Positions 1 to 11,906 of a stretch of DNA of 64,000 nt are shown in pieces. The notes below the pieces were generated by a model. It made no database searches and was not told the DNA's origin. It worked only from the letters and a program-made list of their open reading frames with translations. Position 1 is the stretch's first letter. Each line of letters starts with the position of its first letter. Position numbers and translations under genes: made by a program. Source of the DNA: Marisa cornuarietis (taxonomy: Eukaryota; Mollusca; Gastropoda; Architaenioglossa; Ampullariidae); contig SMMW01000619.1 in NCBI GenBank assembly GCA_004794655.1, positions 1,426,001 through 1,490,000 on the forward strand, given 5' to 3'.

Positions 1-249
1 CGCTGCGTGGCTTTCTGCCTGACGCCATAACGCTTTTTCTGAGGATCTTTAGATCACACAACGACACGAAGGCTTTTCTCTGAACTCACGCCGTTGAGAG
101 GCAGCACGGGTCCCGGAGCAGACGACTTGCTAAAACAAGTAGCTGGTAAAGTTCATAGAGTCAAGAGTGACAAAAGGCTAAAGACAGACAAACGGTATGT
201 CAGACAAATCAGTAACCACGCATTGTGCTTATTCCCAATCTCACTTGTC

Positions 250-640
250 TGATTCTCCACCAGCAAGTAACCTGACATCACCTCCCCACCACTGGCAGAA
301 AACAAGGTGAAGGTGACTATCAACATCAATGAGTCATCGTCATCATCAGTGGTCATCGTGCAGTTTGACAGTGTGGCGTGTGTCTATCAGCCATATACAG
401 GAATAGCCAAAGGTCTCACAGATCTGAACCCTGAGCCGCTCACTGCAGTGGTGACAAGCGAGTGTTTTAACCACTACACTACCCGGGGTACAGGGGTGTG
501 AAGACTACCCATGCTTTTATATCGGCTAGCGGACAGGTGTGTCTCACTGGCTTCCACAACTCCACAGTCTATGACTATCCTAGCATACTGCTGATTGCCT
601 CCAGTAGTTCAGTCCGGAAATTCTTCAACACAATCTGGAT
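250..640 (+). pseudogene. Frameshifted coding-like relic
   Basis: One frame (about 277-500) reads KVKVTININESSSSSVVIVQ ... ACVYQPYTGIAKGLTDLN and stops at TGA. A second frame overlapping at about 485 goes on with GVKTTHAFISASGQVCLTGF and HNSTVYDYPSILLI. A single-base shift would join them. Composition is protein-like, with three Cys, but I recognise no family. It may be a decayed exon or part of the LINE that ends just downstream. Confidence 0.25.
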
Positions 641-714
641 ATTTCTCAGTGATTGTGAAACTAATCTGATGATCTTACTACAAGAATTCTGCTATTTTTC
701 AGTGATTTTAAAAC

Positions 715-815
715 TAACCCCAGACACTGTACAGCGCATTGAGTCGACTCTGGAGTTGAAAATTGCGCTATATAAATCTGCTTTAATAATAATAATAATA
801 ATAATTTATTGATCA
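715..815 (+). mobile_element. LINE/SINE 3' tail ending in (TAA)n
   Basis: ACTGTACAGCGCATTGAGTC ... AATTGCGCTATATAAAT followed by TAA repeats. This GCGCTATATAAAT-(TAA)n layout is the usual 3' end of CR1/L2-type elements in invertebrates. Confidence 0.5.
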
Positions 816-2700
816 TATTTTAAGGTCAAGGGAGCTTTTTTCAGGTTTAGCAATATTGTGCAGACTTTTTGTGGTTATAAAGTTATTACGCTGAATACAG
901 AAATAGTACAGAAAAAGCACCATACTAAGCTTAGCTTTATTTATGATGGCAGGTCTTCTGGGGAGATTGAACATAATACATGTGTTAAATACATAGTGTG
1001 ATCAGCTATAGCTGATGTTTATTAATAGTTCTGTTTATGACAAATAAGCCCCCACTATCCATTAAAAAAAAAAAGAGAAAATAAGCTAAGAAATTATTTG
1101 CAACAGGATCTTGTCTTAATAATGAACCACAACGTTCTTGACACAAACTTGCAGTTGCACTACTACATGCAGTACTATTGTACTACGTATACATACACAT
1201 GCACACATTAGATTATATACAGAGATGTTAAAATTGCATTGAGTTCCTAAAAAGGTGTTATCAGATTTTCGTAGGGTCGTACTATCTACCTCTAAGGAGG
1301 GAGACTTTTGTGAACATCTGGAGTGGAGCTGCCGTCCTTGATGGAATGTTCTGTTCGGTGTGCCCTTCTGAATACACAGGTTTATAAACTGGTAGAAGAT
1401 ATACAGTCACATGATATGATGCACTGACTGGGGAGGGGTGTACGCACGTGGCACAGTTCTTTAGAAGAGGTCGTCTTACCTTGAGAAGTGGGATGTGAGA
1501 TATACTGGTCGTAGGTCTTGAGAACCATATCATGTTAGTAACTGAAGTCTCCTAAGACCCAAAATAACTTGAGTAGCCTGGGGACAGATCGAGTCAACAT
1601 TGTGGGTTACATCTGCACTGAACTGTAACGCGGTAGGACATTTGCCTGACAATGAATATACATGTGAAAGACTGGGGGAATTCTCTTGATAGATAAAATA
1701 GGTGTAGACAAATCGTGAGCACGTGTACACATTCTTTTTTTTTTTTGAAGAATCGCGATGTTGCTGTTCTATTTGTTGACAAAAACACTAACAGACATCT
1801 CCCCTGAAGGCTTTACCGGTGTGGCAGATATATCTGATCTAATTGGACCACAGACGCCGGTGATATCTGATATCTAATGGTCACTTTACTTCATCCAGAG
1901 ATCAATACATGCCAGTAGTATAATTACATTATCGAAAGTTCCTAGCCCACATTTCAGACTTGTTATCAAGCGATTGGAGGTTTGATGATAGGATAGGTGA
2001 TGGAGGCGGGTTCTTGCGACGATCATCAAGGGCAAGGCTAACCTTCTGTCTCTAAATCGACTCTGCATCCTCTCCTCTTGTATCTGCGACTGTCGACATG
2101 TAGATTAGCTCAGGAACTCCAGTATAAGGCCCAACATCTTGGTGCCCAGTGATCACTATACTACAGTGACTATAGTGACTATAGTAGAGAGACTAGATAA
2201 ACTAGTCTCTGACTATAGTGCAGACTACGGGCCTCGCACCACAAGCAGTCGCCACCACCCACTTCTAGGTCTCAACACTCTAACATACATCAGGTGCACA
2301 GGACGGGAAGTCAATATTCAATGAAATTCAGAAGAATGAAGAAAGAATCAAGTGTTGCAGATGTCGCACTACAATTAAAGGAGCCGCCATCTGGAAAATA
2401 AGACTAACTTAAAGCTATCCTATGAGACTAAGACTAGATGACTAGTTAGTTTGGAAAGCTTAGCCATGCTTAGTTTTAAGGTTAAAGCTAAGGGGAGAGG
2501 TTAGGGTTTAGGCTCACCATATCGTCTGGGTGTGACAAATTAAGCCTCCTGCTCCCCCGTACTTTGTTACGGGCGACAACACAGAGGTACAATAATTTTG
2601 TTTTCAAAAAAAGAGATGTTCACGTATGTTTCCCATTTTTACATAAGTATGTCATTTAGTCCTCGTGAAAAAAATTACCTAAATAAAACCTACTTTTATT
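816..2700. other. Non-coding stretch upstream of the Shisa-like gene
   Basis: No supported gene. It holds short A/T runs and an inverted-repeat cluster near 2155-2225. Open frames are short, with no domain or signal peptide. Confidence 0.5.
2155..2225. repeat. Nested palindromes and hairpin
   Basis: A perfect 9-bp inverted repeat AGAGACTAG/CTAGTCTCT (2188-2196, 2202-2210) with a 5-nt loop is flanked by three copies of the palindrome ACTATAGT. Cruciform-capable; function unknown. Confidence 0.7.
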
Positions 2701-3058
2701 TAACAAAGAACGAAACACAAGAGTCTCGCATGAAATGATCCGATAGGGCAAACTTTTTTTTTAAACCGGTAAGCAAAAACAGGGGAGGATACTGCGAGTT
2801 GTAGTGCACGTGGTAAAACAGGTTATGTCCCGTGGATTATTGTCACCTGTCGCCTTTTCACAGGTGTGACAATGAGACATTTTTGTGACACAATAAAATT
2901 AAATACAGTTATGATTAACTGTACATTATTTATTATTAAGAAGTTTTTTATTTTTCGTCTCAATCTAAACAAATCTTTAAAAGACAAAAGTAAGACACTC
3001 GCACCTGCCCAGTTGATTGACCCTAAGTCACCTGGGATTGAAAAACCCGGAAATCAAA

Positions 3059-6000
3059 ATGGCGGCGACCTCGCATTTAGTTGCGTTTCTGACGCTTGTG
3101 ACAGGTAGGTAATGTTTCTGGTGTTAAGACTTGTGTTAGTACACACCTTGAAACTTATCTATGTAACATATCTGCTTATCACTCAATAGCCACCGTAACG
3201 ATAAGTTTTAAACTCTACAAAGACGAAGATTATTAAGTTACTCATTTGTCTGTGTTTCTTCCAGTGTTTTCATTTCCTGACCAGGCTTTCAAAAATACTT
3301 TAAGCTTGTTCCAAAATGAAAGTTATAAGAAAGGATCACAGACACTGCTCACTCACCTGTATCTATCCGTTCATGTAACAACTGAACACCGTATCGGATT
3401 GTGAGTTACATGCAGATTGTATGATGACTGATGTGGCTGTCAAACTGCTAGTCTTTACATATTGATAAACATTTCAAGAATAGCAGGAACATTTTGTCAC
3501 AGCACATGGGACTTAATTTGTGACTAAAGAAACATTGAGCCGCTTAACAAACTGCACACAGAAGGACAAAACTCCTCTGTCGTTTCATGTATAGCGAGCT
3601 ACTAGTCCTTAGGAGTGTGTGGGGTCCCAGGACCAAACTGCTCGAAGTTAAGAGACAGAGGGAGAGAGAGAGAGAGAAAATTGTTTGACTCTAACAGTTA
3701 AAGATCACTTTTACCCAAGAAAATATGTGACAAATAAAGCTTTTCTTTTACTTTGGTACAAGAGTATTTAACTGTATCATATCAAAGTTTTGGTAAACAA
3801 GTGGGGGTGTTGTTGGTATGAGTGGACACTCTGCAGTTAATAATGTAATGTACTTCTGTGACATTCCCTTAAACGCTTAAAGTTTTCATTTTGTTGATTG
3901 ATTCACGCACAGATAATTCTAATATCCACAACACTACTACCATGTTTCCCCGAAAATAAGACAGTATGTTATATTAATTTTTGCTCCCAAAGTTGCGCCA
4001 GGTCTTATTTTCACATGATGTCTAGTTTTTCCATGAAGAAGAATTCACATTTATTGTTTAACAACAAAAAATGAACATTTATTTTATACTGTAGAGTAGC
4101 TGTCATCATAAACCAGCATAACCAAACTGAATTCTGTCAAGAATTTCTTGTTACTACCATTATGTCCATGTACAACAATATATGGTGTTCTGTTCGGTGG
4201 GCATGCTTGCAAACAAAAACTTTGCTAAGTCTTACTTTTCTGGGGGAGGCCTTATATTTAGCAATTCAGCAAAACCTCTACTAGGTCATATTTTCAGGGG
4301 ATTTCTTATTTTGGGGGAAATACGGTAGTCACAGCAGTCTGACACTAAGGGGTACACAGATTATTGACAGTCCCATCTGATAAATGGAGATTTTAGTGTT
4401 TAGAATACCACACACTATCAGTAATTCATTTAGTAATATAAAAATGTTGGAAACATGGTAACAGAAGCAAGCTGAAATATTTACTGTTATCATTAACTAA
4501 ATAGTAAAGAAAATCATTATGATCATAATCATCAAAGCTGATAAAAAATCTCATATATATGGTCACCTAAAAATTGTTTAAACTTACAAATGAGTTCCTA
4601 ATGTTCCAGACTACACCCTCTTTTTTCTTATAGAGTTGACAGTTTTTCCATCATTCTTAATTCTAAAATCCTGAAAACTCATTTCTTCAAAAATCATTTT
4701 TATTAACTTGTTGTCTACCATGTTTATATTTATTTGTTTGTTTTGGGGTTTTGGAGGTGACTGTTAGTAGTATAATTGACTGTGTGCTTGCATCATGATC
4801 CACGTGTTAGTGCTTCATAAATTGTGGTTGCAGGTACATTTGGGTGGAAATGTGCTAAATACCGCCACTACTTCAGTCAACAGCCTGACTACATTGACTG
4901 TATGTGGGATTGCTGTGGGAACTCATTCAACCGACACTGCTGTGCTCCGTGAGTTGACAGGCAGATGCACAAAGACAAGAAAAGCTAGAACAATATTGTT
5001 TTTATATTTATATATAGCTAAAACAAATCCATAGTTTAATGAAACTAAGTAAGATGATTAGTCTGTACAAGTGTGAAGAGAAAAGTTTAGCAGTGTATTG
5101 TTTCCATTTGATAAAAAAATCAAATACATCTTCAACTTGTTATCTTGGTACCATCCATCAAGCACCATTTAGCAAGGGAGGAGGGTAGTGACATAAAGAG
5201 GTATTTGGTTGAAGGGGGAAAGGTAACTTTAAGGCAATTCTGTTCTGCTACAAAGGGTGGCACGAGTGAAAGACATGAATATCAGCAGACACTGAGTAAT
5301 TCTAGTGCACACAACTCAAGCCACCCAGTGCAAGGGTTCATGTATGTGACAAGTAGACACATGGTTGGCCGTCTGACCTGTACACAGATTGCTGGTGGAG
5401 ATGGCCTTACAAGCCACTATTCAAAGAAAGCAGACTCATAGCTGACACAGGCATATAAAAAACATTCTTGAACAGTAGCAGGCAGCAAGCTATAATTTTT
5501 TTATGTACGTATGAGTGGATGATAGTCAGTAACACGCTATTGTATTTCATAACAGTAGCTGCACCAGCTGCATTTCTGCTTACAGCTGGTGTTAATGTTG
5601 GCATAGATGGTTATCTCACAAACAGAAAAAGATCCTATTTGTTTAACTTTTTTCCCCAAAACAATATTTTGTAATGAATGAAGCCCAGTCATTTAAAGTC
5701 AGTCTTGAAGATGCTGTTTCTGTGGGAAAGACCACCTCTGCGTGATTTCATATAAAGTTCACTCATTTTTCTATGTAGGTATGTACTGTTTTTATTTCAG
5801 GGCTGTAATATAGTCTGTTGTTTTATAATGTTTCCTAATCCTATTTTTGTCTTTTTTTTGAAGAGATGGTCTTAAAAAATGTTGCCCTATTTATGCTTAA
5901 CATGCCAACATATTTGTGCTTTTTGTATATTGGTAGCATCGCCATCATAGTTGGATGTGCAATATGTGGTGCTGTGGTCCTGGCAGCCATCGTTGTCTTT

Positions 6001-7055
6001 CTTTGCTGCTTCTGGCAGCGACGGCGCCAGCGTTACGGAGACACGTCCAACCTTTTCCGTTACCGCAGGCCCCAGTACCATCCTCCTGCAAGTAGCGTGG
6101 TTGTTCAGCCAGGTATGGCTTGTTGTAGATGTGTATGTGAGGAAAAGATATTTCGATAGTATTATTTAAGTTTGCTGAAATAAATTTGTGATTGACTTTA
6201 CAGACTTTTTATGCATTTCAAGCTGTCAACCCAGATAGCATCTCCTGAAGATAAAGCTGTTCTTCCACAAAAAAAGAGTCTGGTTGTCATCACCACTGTG
6301 CTACTTTTTAGCAGAAATAATTCAAAAGGATAAGATATAGAAGTACAAAGCCATGCAGTGTAGGAAGAATAGGATATCACTTAAAAATGCAGATCATTAG
6401 TGGGATCTGTGGTAGGTCATTTAGCAGTCACACCCATTTTGCACAAAAGCGCAAGTCTTGTAAAATTGTGAATGTACTGTTTTGAGGTAAAAGAGTAAGG
6501 TGTCACTGTGTGACTCACACGTTGCAATAATCTGCACTTTGTGGGACTTGCAATGTTGAAGCAAGGTTGGCATAGATAGCATAATGACATGAACTGCGTG
6601 AGCGGTAGCTAGTTGCAACGCAGAAATAGGGTAGGCTCCCTTTTATCTCCAGGTTACAACATCGTGGCTAGAGGAAAGGTGTTTTCCAGCTGATAGCAAT
6701 GTAGGAAAATTACCTGTGTATGTTTTGTCAAGCTCCTGATCACATGAGCAGCGATAACCCCATAGAAGTATTTAATGAAATTGCTTGATGGAATTACAGT
6801 TCTCAGGACAATGTCTTGTCTGCAATTGCAGGATTGATCACTTTCAAAAGTTCTCTAAATTTCACATGAGATATACTGATTCATATCAGTAGAAGTAGGA
6901 AATGTGAATTGATTATTGAGTTGCAAACTTTTTAAAACTTTTATTCAACTAAACTTTTAAACTGTATTTAACAAGCTTTTTCTGTTTCCTTTTCAGCACC
7001 TTATGTTGCTTATGGACAGAAAGCCCCACCTCCTCCTGATCAGTTCTTTCAGTAA
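3059..7055 (+). CDS. Shisa/VOPP1-like single-pass membrane adaptor, 4 exons
   Basis: Exons 3059-3104, 4834-4948, 5937-6112 and 6997-7055 join in phase (396 nt, 131 residues) across GT-AG introns; donors are GTAGGT, GTGAGT and GTATGG. Residues 1-16 (MAATSHLVAFLTLVTG) form a short signal peptide. Residues 20-54 are a small Cys-rich domain: C22, C38, C42-C43, C51-C52, with a YFxxxxxY stretch between the first two Cys. Residues 55-80 are one TM helix, followed by the stop-transfer WQRRRQRYG. The tail is Tyr/Pro-rich and ends PPPPDQFFQ. This order and the CC..CC spacing fit the Shisa-like superfamily (Shisa, CYYR1, VOPP1, WBP1). VOPP1 is closest by eye, from the Y-F..C...D-CC-G...CC pattern. Relatives act as endomembrane adaptors that bind WW-domain proteins through PPxY motifs. 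I see no strict PPxY here, only PQY, APY and PPPP. The start is the first ATG before the signal peptide. Length is short for the family. The exact subfamily is uncertain. Confidence 0.85.
3938..4327. mobile_element. Non-autonomous inverted-repeat DNA transposon (MITE)
   Basis: The left end reads TACCATGTTTCCCCGAAAAT and the right end is its near-perfect reverse complement (ATTTTGGGGGAAATACGGTA), giving imperfect terminal inverted repeats of about 26 bp. Internal copies of the same AAAATAAGAC / GGTCTTATTTTC motif occur near 4005 and 4290. There is no ORF. It lies in intron 1 of the Shisa-like gene. The target-site duplication is not clear, so I do not assign a superfamily. Confidence 0.7.
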
Positions 7056-8130
7056 AGACGCGTATTAATGTACTATATCATGCACATAACAATAATTTGA
7101 TCACATATACATGATTGTCTTACCAAACTAAGGATCATTGAAGTAAGTATCAAAGATTGTTCAGATATATAGTAAATGATTTCATTTTGGCGATAAGGAG
7201 ATAAAAACATGTTTTAATGCTGCTGCTTGTGTAAAAATAAAAGTGCAGCATTTCGATCATAAATTTTTTTATCTGTACATTATATTTCTTGTAAATAGCA
7301 TGAACTGTTCTTTCCATTATTACAAGACCATTATTCAATTAACTGTCATTCCATTTCAAAAGGCTAACATTCACATTGAAGGGCTTTATTCCTGGAATCT
7401 CACATCATTTAATAAGCTGCAGGGTTGATTTATTTGTTGTCGTGTGCACGTGCACACATTCTTCATTTTTCCTTTATAGGTGTAGCAAAATTATTGATCT
7501 TTTTTCATTCCTGCATTAATATTAAGTGGGTAATATATTTATATTAGACCAAAATCATTTTTATTTGCAGATTTACAAAAAACAAACATAGTGGTTTCCT
7601 ATTTATCATAATATCAAAGTCATAATATTGAACCAGCTTGTCAAGTCTGTTTCACTACGCAGTTCATGTTTATTTGGTTGAATACAGAGAGCAAGACTAC
7701 TTAAGTTTTGAAACATTAATTTTAATCACCAACAATAACACTGTAACAAAAATTTCTGGTTATTGTCTTATGTCAGTCATAGATTTTCTAACATTTTATG
7801 TTTCTGGGGTACATTGTGCTTTACAAGTAGGTTAAAATAGGTTTATCATATCGGTAAGAGTTTGATAAATTGTAGGAGAAAGAGAGGAAATGTTTGTGTG
7901 TTTGTGAATTCAAGGTTACCTAGCGATCGGTGTTTGTTAGTAAATGGCTTGGTTTATACAAGAGTGGAAAATATGTCAACATTTTCTCCTTTTGTTGTAC
8001 TATGCAGGAAAGAAAAAAAATATCCAAGTGGGTTAAGCCATTGTGCAAACTTTGTTCTAGAAGCATTGTTAATAAACTCAATTCATTTTTTATGACTATC
8101 ATGTCATCTATTTTTGTAATAAAGGTGTGC
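7056..8130 (+). other. Probable 3' UTR of the Shisa-like gene
   Basis: AT-rich sequence with no gene-like ORF follows the stop codon. Candidate polyadenylation signals AATAAA lie at 7236, 8071 and 8118. The last is followed by GT-rich sequence, as expected of a cleavage site, so the 3' UTR may be about 0.2 or 1.1 kb long. Confidence 0.4.
8118..8123 (+). terminator. Candidate polyadenylation signal
   Basis: AATAAA with a GT-rich element (GGTGTGC, then TGTGTTTTTG) within about 40 nt downstream. It is the best-placed distal signal for the Shisa-like gene. Alternatives are at 7236 and 8071. Confidence 0.4.
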
Positions 8131-8689
8131 ATATCGCTTGATATGTGTTTTTGTTATATTTTAAAATATTTTGTAACCTTTTAACATTTATGACATATTT
8201 TAATAACCAAAGAATAACGTTTAGCTTCTATTGGGCTATTGCATGTGCAGATATGAATGTTCTGCATTTTTATTCCTTGCATGTCCATAAACTTTTAACT
8301 ACACTAGCTGGTATACTCACAGGCACACAGAAACTCAGTATATATTTTTCCTCTCTTTTTATTCAGAGTATTTCTAAGTAAGCTGACAATAAGTTCAATG
8401 ATCTGGTTTCCTCTTTCTGGCTTGCAAATGCTTGAATTTACAGTGTTGCTACCGATGTATGTACAGTGTTCTTGAAAAAAAGGTACCTTATATATACATT
8501 GGTATATACATATAACACTATCCAAACATGTAGCTGACCTTTATCTTTAAGAATTTCTTCCTCACTGACAACATAGTCCTTCATCCTGGAGCCATACTTA
8601 TGAAATAAAGGTAAACCTTTACCCTGGAGAAACAGGGAACTCAAGGAAAAGCATCTTGTTTCAGAGGTTGTAGAGTGTTGCTTTATCTC

Positions 8690-8951
8690 AGACACTTGTT
8701 CTCGAATGCCTGGATTCTCCTTTCAGTTTTGGTGAGCAGAGTCCACCTGTCACGTCCGTAGAGCAGGATCGGCACTACCAGGGATTTGTACAGCCTGTAC
8801 TTGCTAGTGAACCTTATCTTGTGGCTATGCCAGATCCTATCTAGTCTAGCCATTGCTGCTGTTGCTGTTGCGATCCTGATGTGGATATCTAGCGTGGACC
8901 TGCCATCCTTGGAGAGGGTGGCTCCCAAGTACTTGCTCACCTCTTCGAGCT
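8690..8951 (-). mobile_element. LINE reverse transcriptase fragment (RTE/L1-type ORF2), copy 1
   Basis: The - strand frame reads KYLGATLSKDG...HIRIATATAAMARLDRIW...ILLYGRDRWTL, the region C-terminal to the catalytic RT motifs in endonuclease-type non-LTR elements. It is nearly identical in DNA to 49845-50100. It starts and stops inside the ORF, so both ends are truncated. It has no role as a gene and is a dead fragment downstream of the Shisa-like gene. Confidence 0.8.
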
Positions 8952-9019
8952 TAACATACACATGTGTGGTGAGCGAGATAGCATGGATTGAGATAGGAAG
9001 CTTAGAAGTCTTAGACTCT

Positions 9020-9180
9020 CTTTCTGGAAGCAGCTGGTTGTGAGGCTGGACTTGAAGGCTAAGCAGTTAATTTGCAGATAAAATGGAAGAGAATTCCAAG
9101 CATTTAATTGGAGCCGAAGCAGCGTCGGCCGAATGTTGCTCGTGTGATTCGTGGCACAGACTGGAGCTGGGCAGTGGCCA
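9020..9180 (-). mobile_element. Possible CR1/Jockey-type LINE C-terminus relic
   Basis: The - strand frame contains LQLNAWNSLPFYLQINCLAF followed by KSSLTTS. WNSLP with a downstream FKxxL is the usual last block of CR1/L2/Jockey-type ORF2 proteins. It is short and diverged. It directly abuts the RTE-like fragment, so two different LINE remnants are nested or adjacent here. Confidence 0.45.
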
Positions 9181-9240
9181 CTAGCAGATGGCAGAGACCA
9201 TCTCATACTCCACCTGGGAATCTTCAAACTAATGTACAAC

Positions 9241-10255
9241 AGCTTTGTCCTGATCGCTTTCTAGCTAAAATTTAAAAAAATACTGTTAAATATGGCGTTG
9301 TGGCTCTTACCTACCATTCTTTGAAAGGACAGACTAATTTGTTCCTAATAAATTTTTGTTTTCATGTATTTTACCATCCGATGAGAACATTAAAAGAGAA
9401 TATTTACTAGTTTTTATTGAAGTTGTTTTTACACGTATTACTACAGATTACAGCAAGATTTGAGACTGACCTCGCAACACAAGACAAAACACATGGCAAC
9501 CTCTTAAACCTTCATTTCTTTACACAAAAATAAAATTATAAAAATCGAAATATCTGATAGTTTAAATATTGTAGTCACAAAACAGCTGTCGGGTGAAAGC
9601 AAACATAATGTGCAGGGAATGTCTCGCTGAAAGTTTCCTTTGACCTGTTGTACAATATGTTATCATAGTCTGTACATGATGAGCGAGATATACACTACCA
9701 CACTATTATCAATATATATGACAAAGGAACAGCTCACCGTGTTTTATATCGTGCGTATGAGAAGATATTTTGATGTTTTATTTGCTCACTACTACTCTAT
9801 ATGACCGGAGACAATCTCGTTGAAGGCAGCGCATTGCCTGCTGGGATAAATGTTATCATATCTTACAGAGTTTTTGTCCGTATAACAAAAGCAGCTGACT
9901 GAGAAACCTTTGAATTCAAATAAAAATTAAGGTATCATTGTTCAAAAAGATTCATACTCGCTGTAGGTAAGTTAGGAAAGTGTGTGTCTGTGTGTGTGCG
10001 TGTGTGTGTGTGTTGAAGATCATGCCAATAAATGTATTGATACAATCTACTTTTGTGCCTTTGCAGACCCAGGTTTTAATTACTAATTATTGAGGCTGTT
10101 GCCCATTTGTCATCGTTTAAGCTGACGGAATATTAAAGTATCATTCACACAGTATTTGAATGTATTGAGGGCGGGTCACCAAAGCCATGTGCAACATACA
10201 AGATTGACCAGAATGGTGTGACTTTGTGACCAGTCACTGGTGACGACCACCAGAC
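9241..10255 (-). other. Convergent intergenic region and 3' UTR of the receptor-like gene
   Basis: No coding frame is convincing. Reverse-strand AATAAA (TTTATT on +) occurs at 9413-9418 and 9777-9782, giving candidate polyadenylation sites for the - strand gene. A short imperfect TG run lies at about 9980-10012. Confidence 0.4.
9777..9782 (-). terminator. Candidate polyadenylation signal (- strand)
   Basis: TTTATT on the + strand is AATAAA on the transcript strand, about 475 nt after the TAG stop of the receptor-like gene at 10256. A second candidate lies at 9413. Confidence 0.35.
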
Positions 10256-11260
10256 CTACATGGGTTGAGAACAGCGTGTCGGTGCAGGCATTAAATAGCC
10301 ATCAGTATCCGGGGTGGATGTTGGTAAAGCGCTGCGATGAGACCCTTGTGGTGAAGATCGTGACCCGTCTGTAGAAATCCTTGGGTCACGACCCGAAAGT
10401 ATTTTTGCACTGGTTTTGACCTCTCTTCCCTTTGTTGACCCACTGCTCCAGTCTGAACAGACTGAACTGTTGGTCTTGCTGCCCTCGTGTAGTAGTCCAC
10501 CACTGGCACCTGTCAGCCGGGTACCTTTGTGCTTCGACCAGAAGGCTGTGGCAGGTAAAAGATAGGGCTCTGAGTAGACTGCGGTGTCGCAGGTCAGCGG
10601 GGGGTGAGCACCCGTCTGTTCCTGCTGCTCGTTAGGGGAAGCAACTGGTTGCGGCAGCGCCATCTGGGCCCGCTTAACACCCTTTGCTGCGAGGTTTAAA
10701 TACTCGTGGTGCTGGGGGACTTTCTGGTTCTTCCTCGTTTTCTTGCTCAAAATGACTGGCTCATCCATCTTCGTATAGCACGCGTCGTGTGACCCTAGCT
10801 TCTGACCTGCCATTGCAAGATTCATTTCTCCTTTGGGGCTACTCGGGGGCAAACCGTTTCCTGTGTTGGAGTACTTCACTTCACTCTCGTCCAACGTTTT
10901 TTCCTTACTGGGTGGGGGTGTCCAGTTAACTCCATTCATCGAGAGGTATACCCCGGAACCCTCTGGGCTTGCTGTTGGGTGGGCAATGGAGCTAAGCGTG
11001 GAAGCGGAAGTGACGTCGGCAGCGGAAGTCTGAAGAGGACATGATGTCAGCATGGAGGTCTCCTCCAGTGAGGCGTAGATGTTATTCTCCTCGTCTCCGT
11101 CACGGAGTGGTGAAACGTGACCAGCACTTCCTTCCGACCTCGTCGTCTTCACTGGTGTGTATCGTTCATCGTCGTCGTCTTTCTCGCTGTCTTCTGCTCC
11201 TTTCTTCATGCCGTAGCCCTCTTTTTCATCATCTTCATCTGAACTGTCATCTATTGCATG
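10256..11260 (-). CDS. Last exon of receptor-like gene: cytoplasmic tail with tyrosine docking motifs
   Basis: The acceptor is AAATTTCAG, and 334 codons follow without a break. The start is acidic (HAIDDSSDEDDEKEGYG). Tyrosine contexts in order: YTPV, YASL, YLSM, YSNT, YTKM, YLNL, YSEP, YLLP, YLMP. By known SH2 preferences, YxxM recruits PI3-kinase p85, YxN recruits Grb2 and YxxP recruits Crk/Nck-type adaptors. The rest is Ser/Thr/Pro-rich and probably disordered. There is no kinase or other folded domain. The stop TAG at 10258-10256 follows CSQPM. This is the strongest single exon of the gene. Confidence 0.85.
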   Translation of the reverse strand, partial: HAIDDSSDEDDEKEGYGMKKGAEDSEKDDDDERYTPVKTTRSEGSAGHVSPLRDGDEENNIYASLEETSMLTSCPLQTSAADVTSASTLSSIAHPTASPEGSGVYLSMNGVNWTPPPSKEKTLDESEVKYSNTGNGLPPSSPKGEMNLAMAGQKLGSHDACYTKMDEPVILSKKTRKNQKVPQHHEYLNLAAKGVKRAQMALPQPVASPNEQQEQTGAHPPLTCDTAVYSEPYLLPATAFWSKHKGTRLTGASGGLLHEGSKTNSSVCSDWSSGSTKGREVKTSAKILSGRDPRISTDGSRSSPQGSHRSALPTSTPDTDGYLMPAPTRCSQPM

Positions 11261-11850
11261 CTGAAATTTAAAGAAGAAACATTTTTCTAGAGAAACAGGG
11301 TTTTATTAACTGATTATTTTGTACATACAAAGATATACATGCATTTAGAGTAGTCGTACGAGCAAACCTGTGTGCGTGACATTCACAGGTAGTCATACAA
11401 CTAAACATCAGTGAGTGCCTAGGGTAAAACATAAACCTTGGTTACCCTCTGGGAAGAAAAACTGGACAAAGATTTGTTCTTGTTTAGCCTGAGAGATGCG
11501 CTGATTTCAGACATCACTTGAGTTGGAGACACTGATGCATCTATGTCCTTTCTGGAACATTGTCAGGCATTGTGAAGTGACATTATACAGCGAGTGGATA
11601 CTCAGACACATTGTGGAGTAAATGTTGACTCTAGCATTCAATTCAAAATGAATGAATCAAAGTTTTGTATACCGAAGGCATCTGCTGTTAGGTCTGGTAC
11701 CAGACTTGATCATTGTTTCACGAAGCCATCAGGAAACTGATAATCGTTCGTATACCCGTCAAGATAAAAATTAATTTGCCTCAAATGTAGTAAAAATAGT
11801 TTTCATACAGAAATTCGTGAACAGTAATCCTCCTATATTTCACTCGTGCG

Positions 11851-11906
<56 letters not shown>

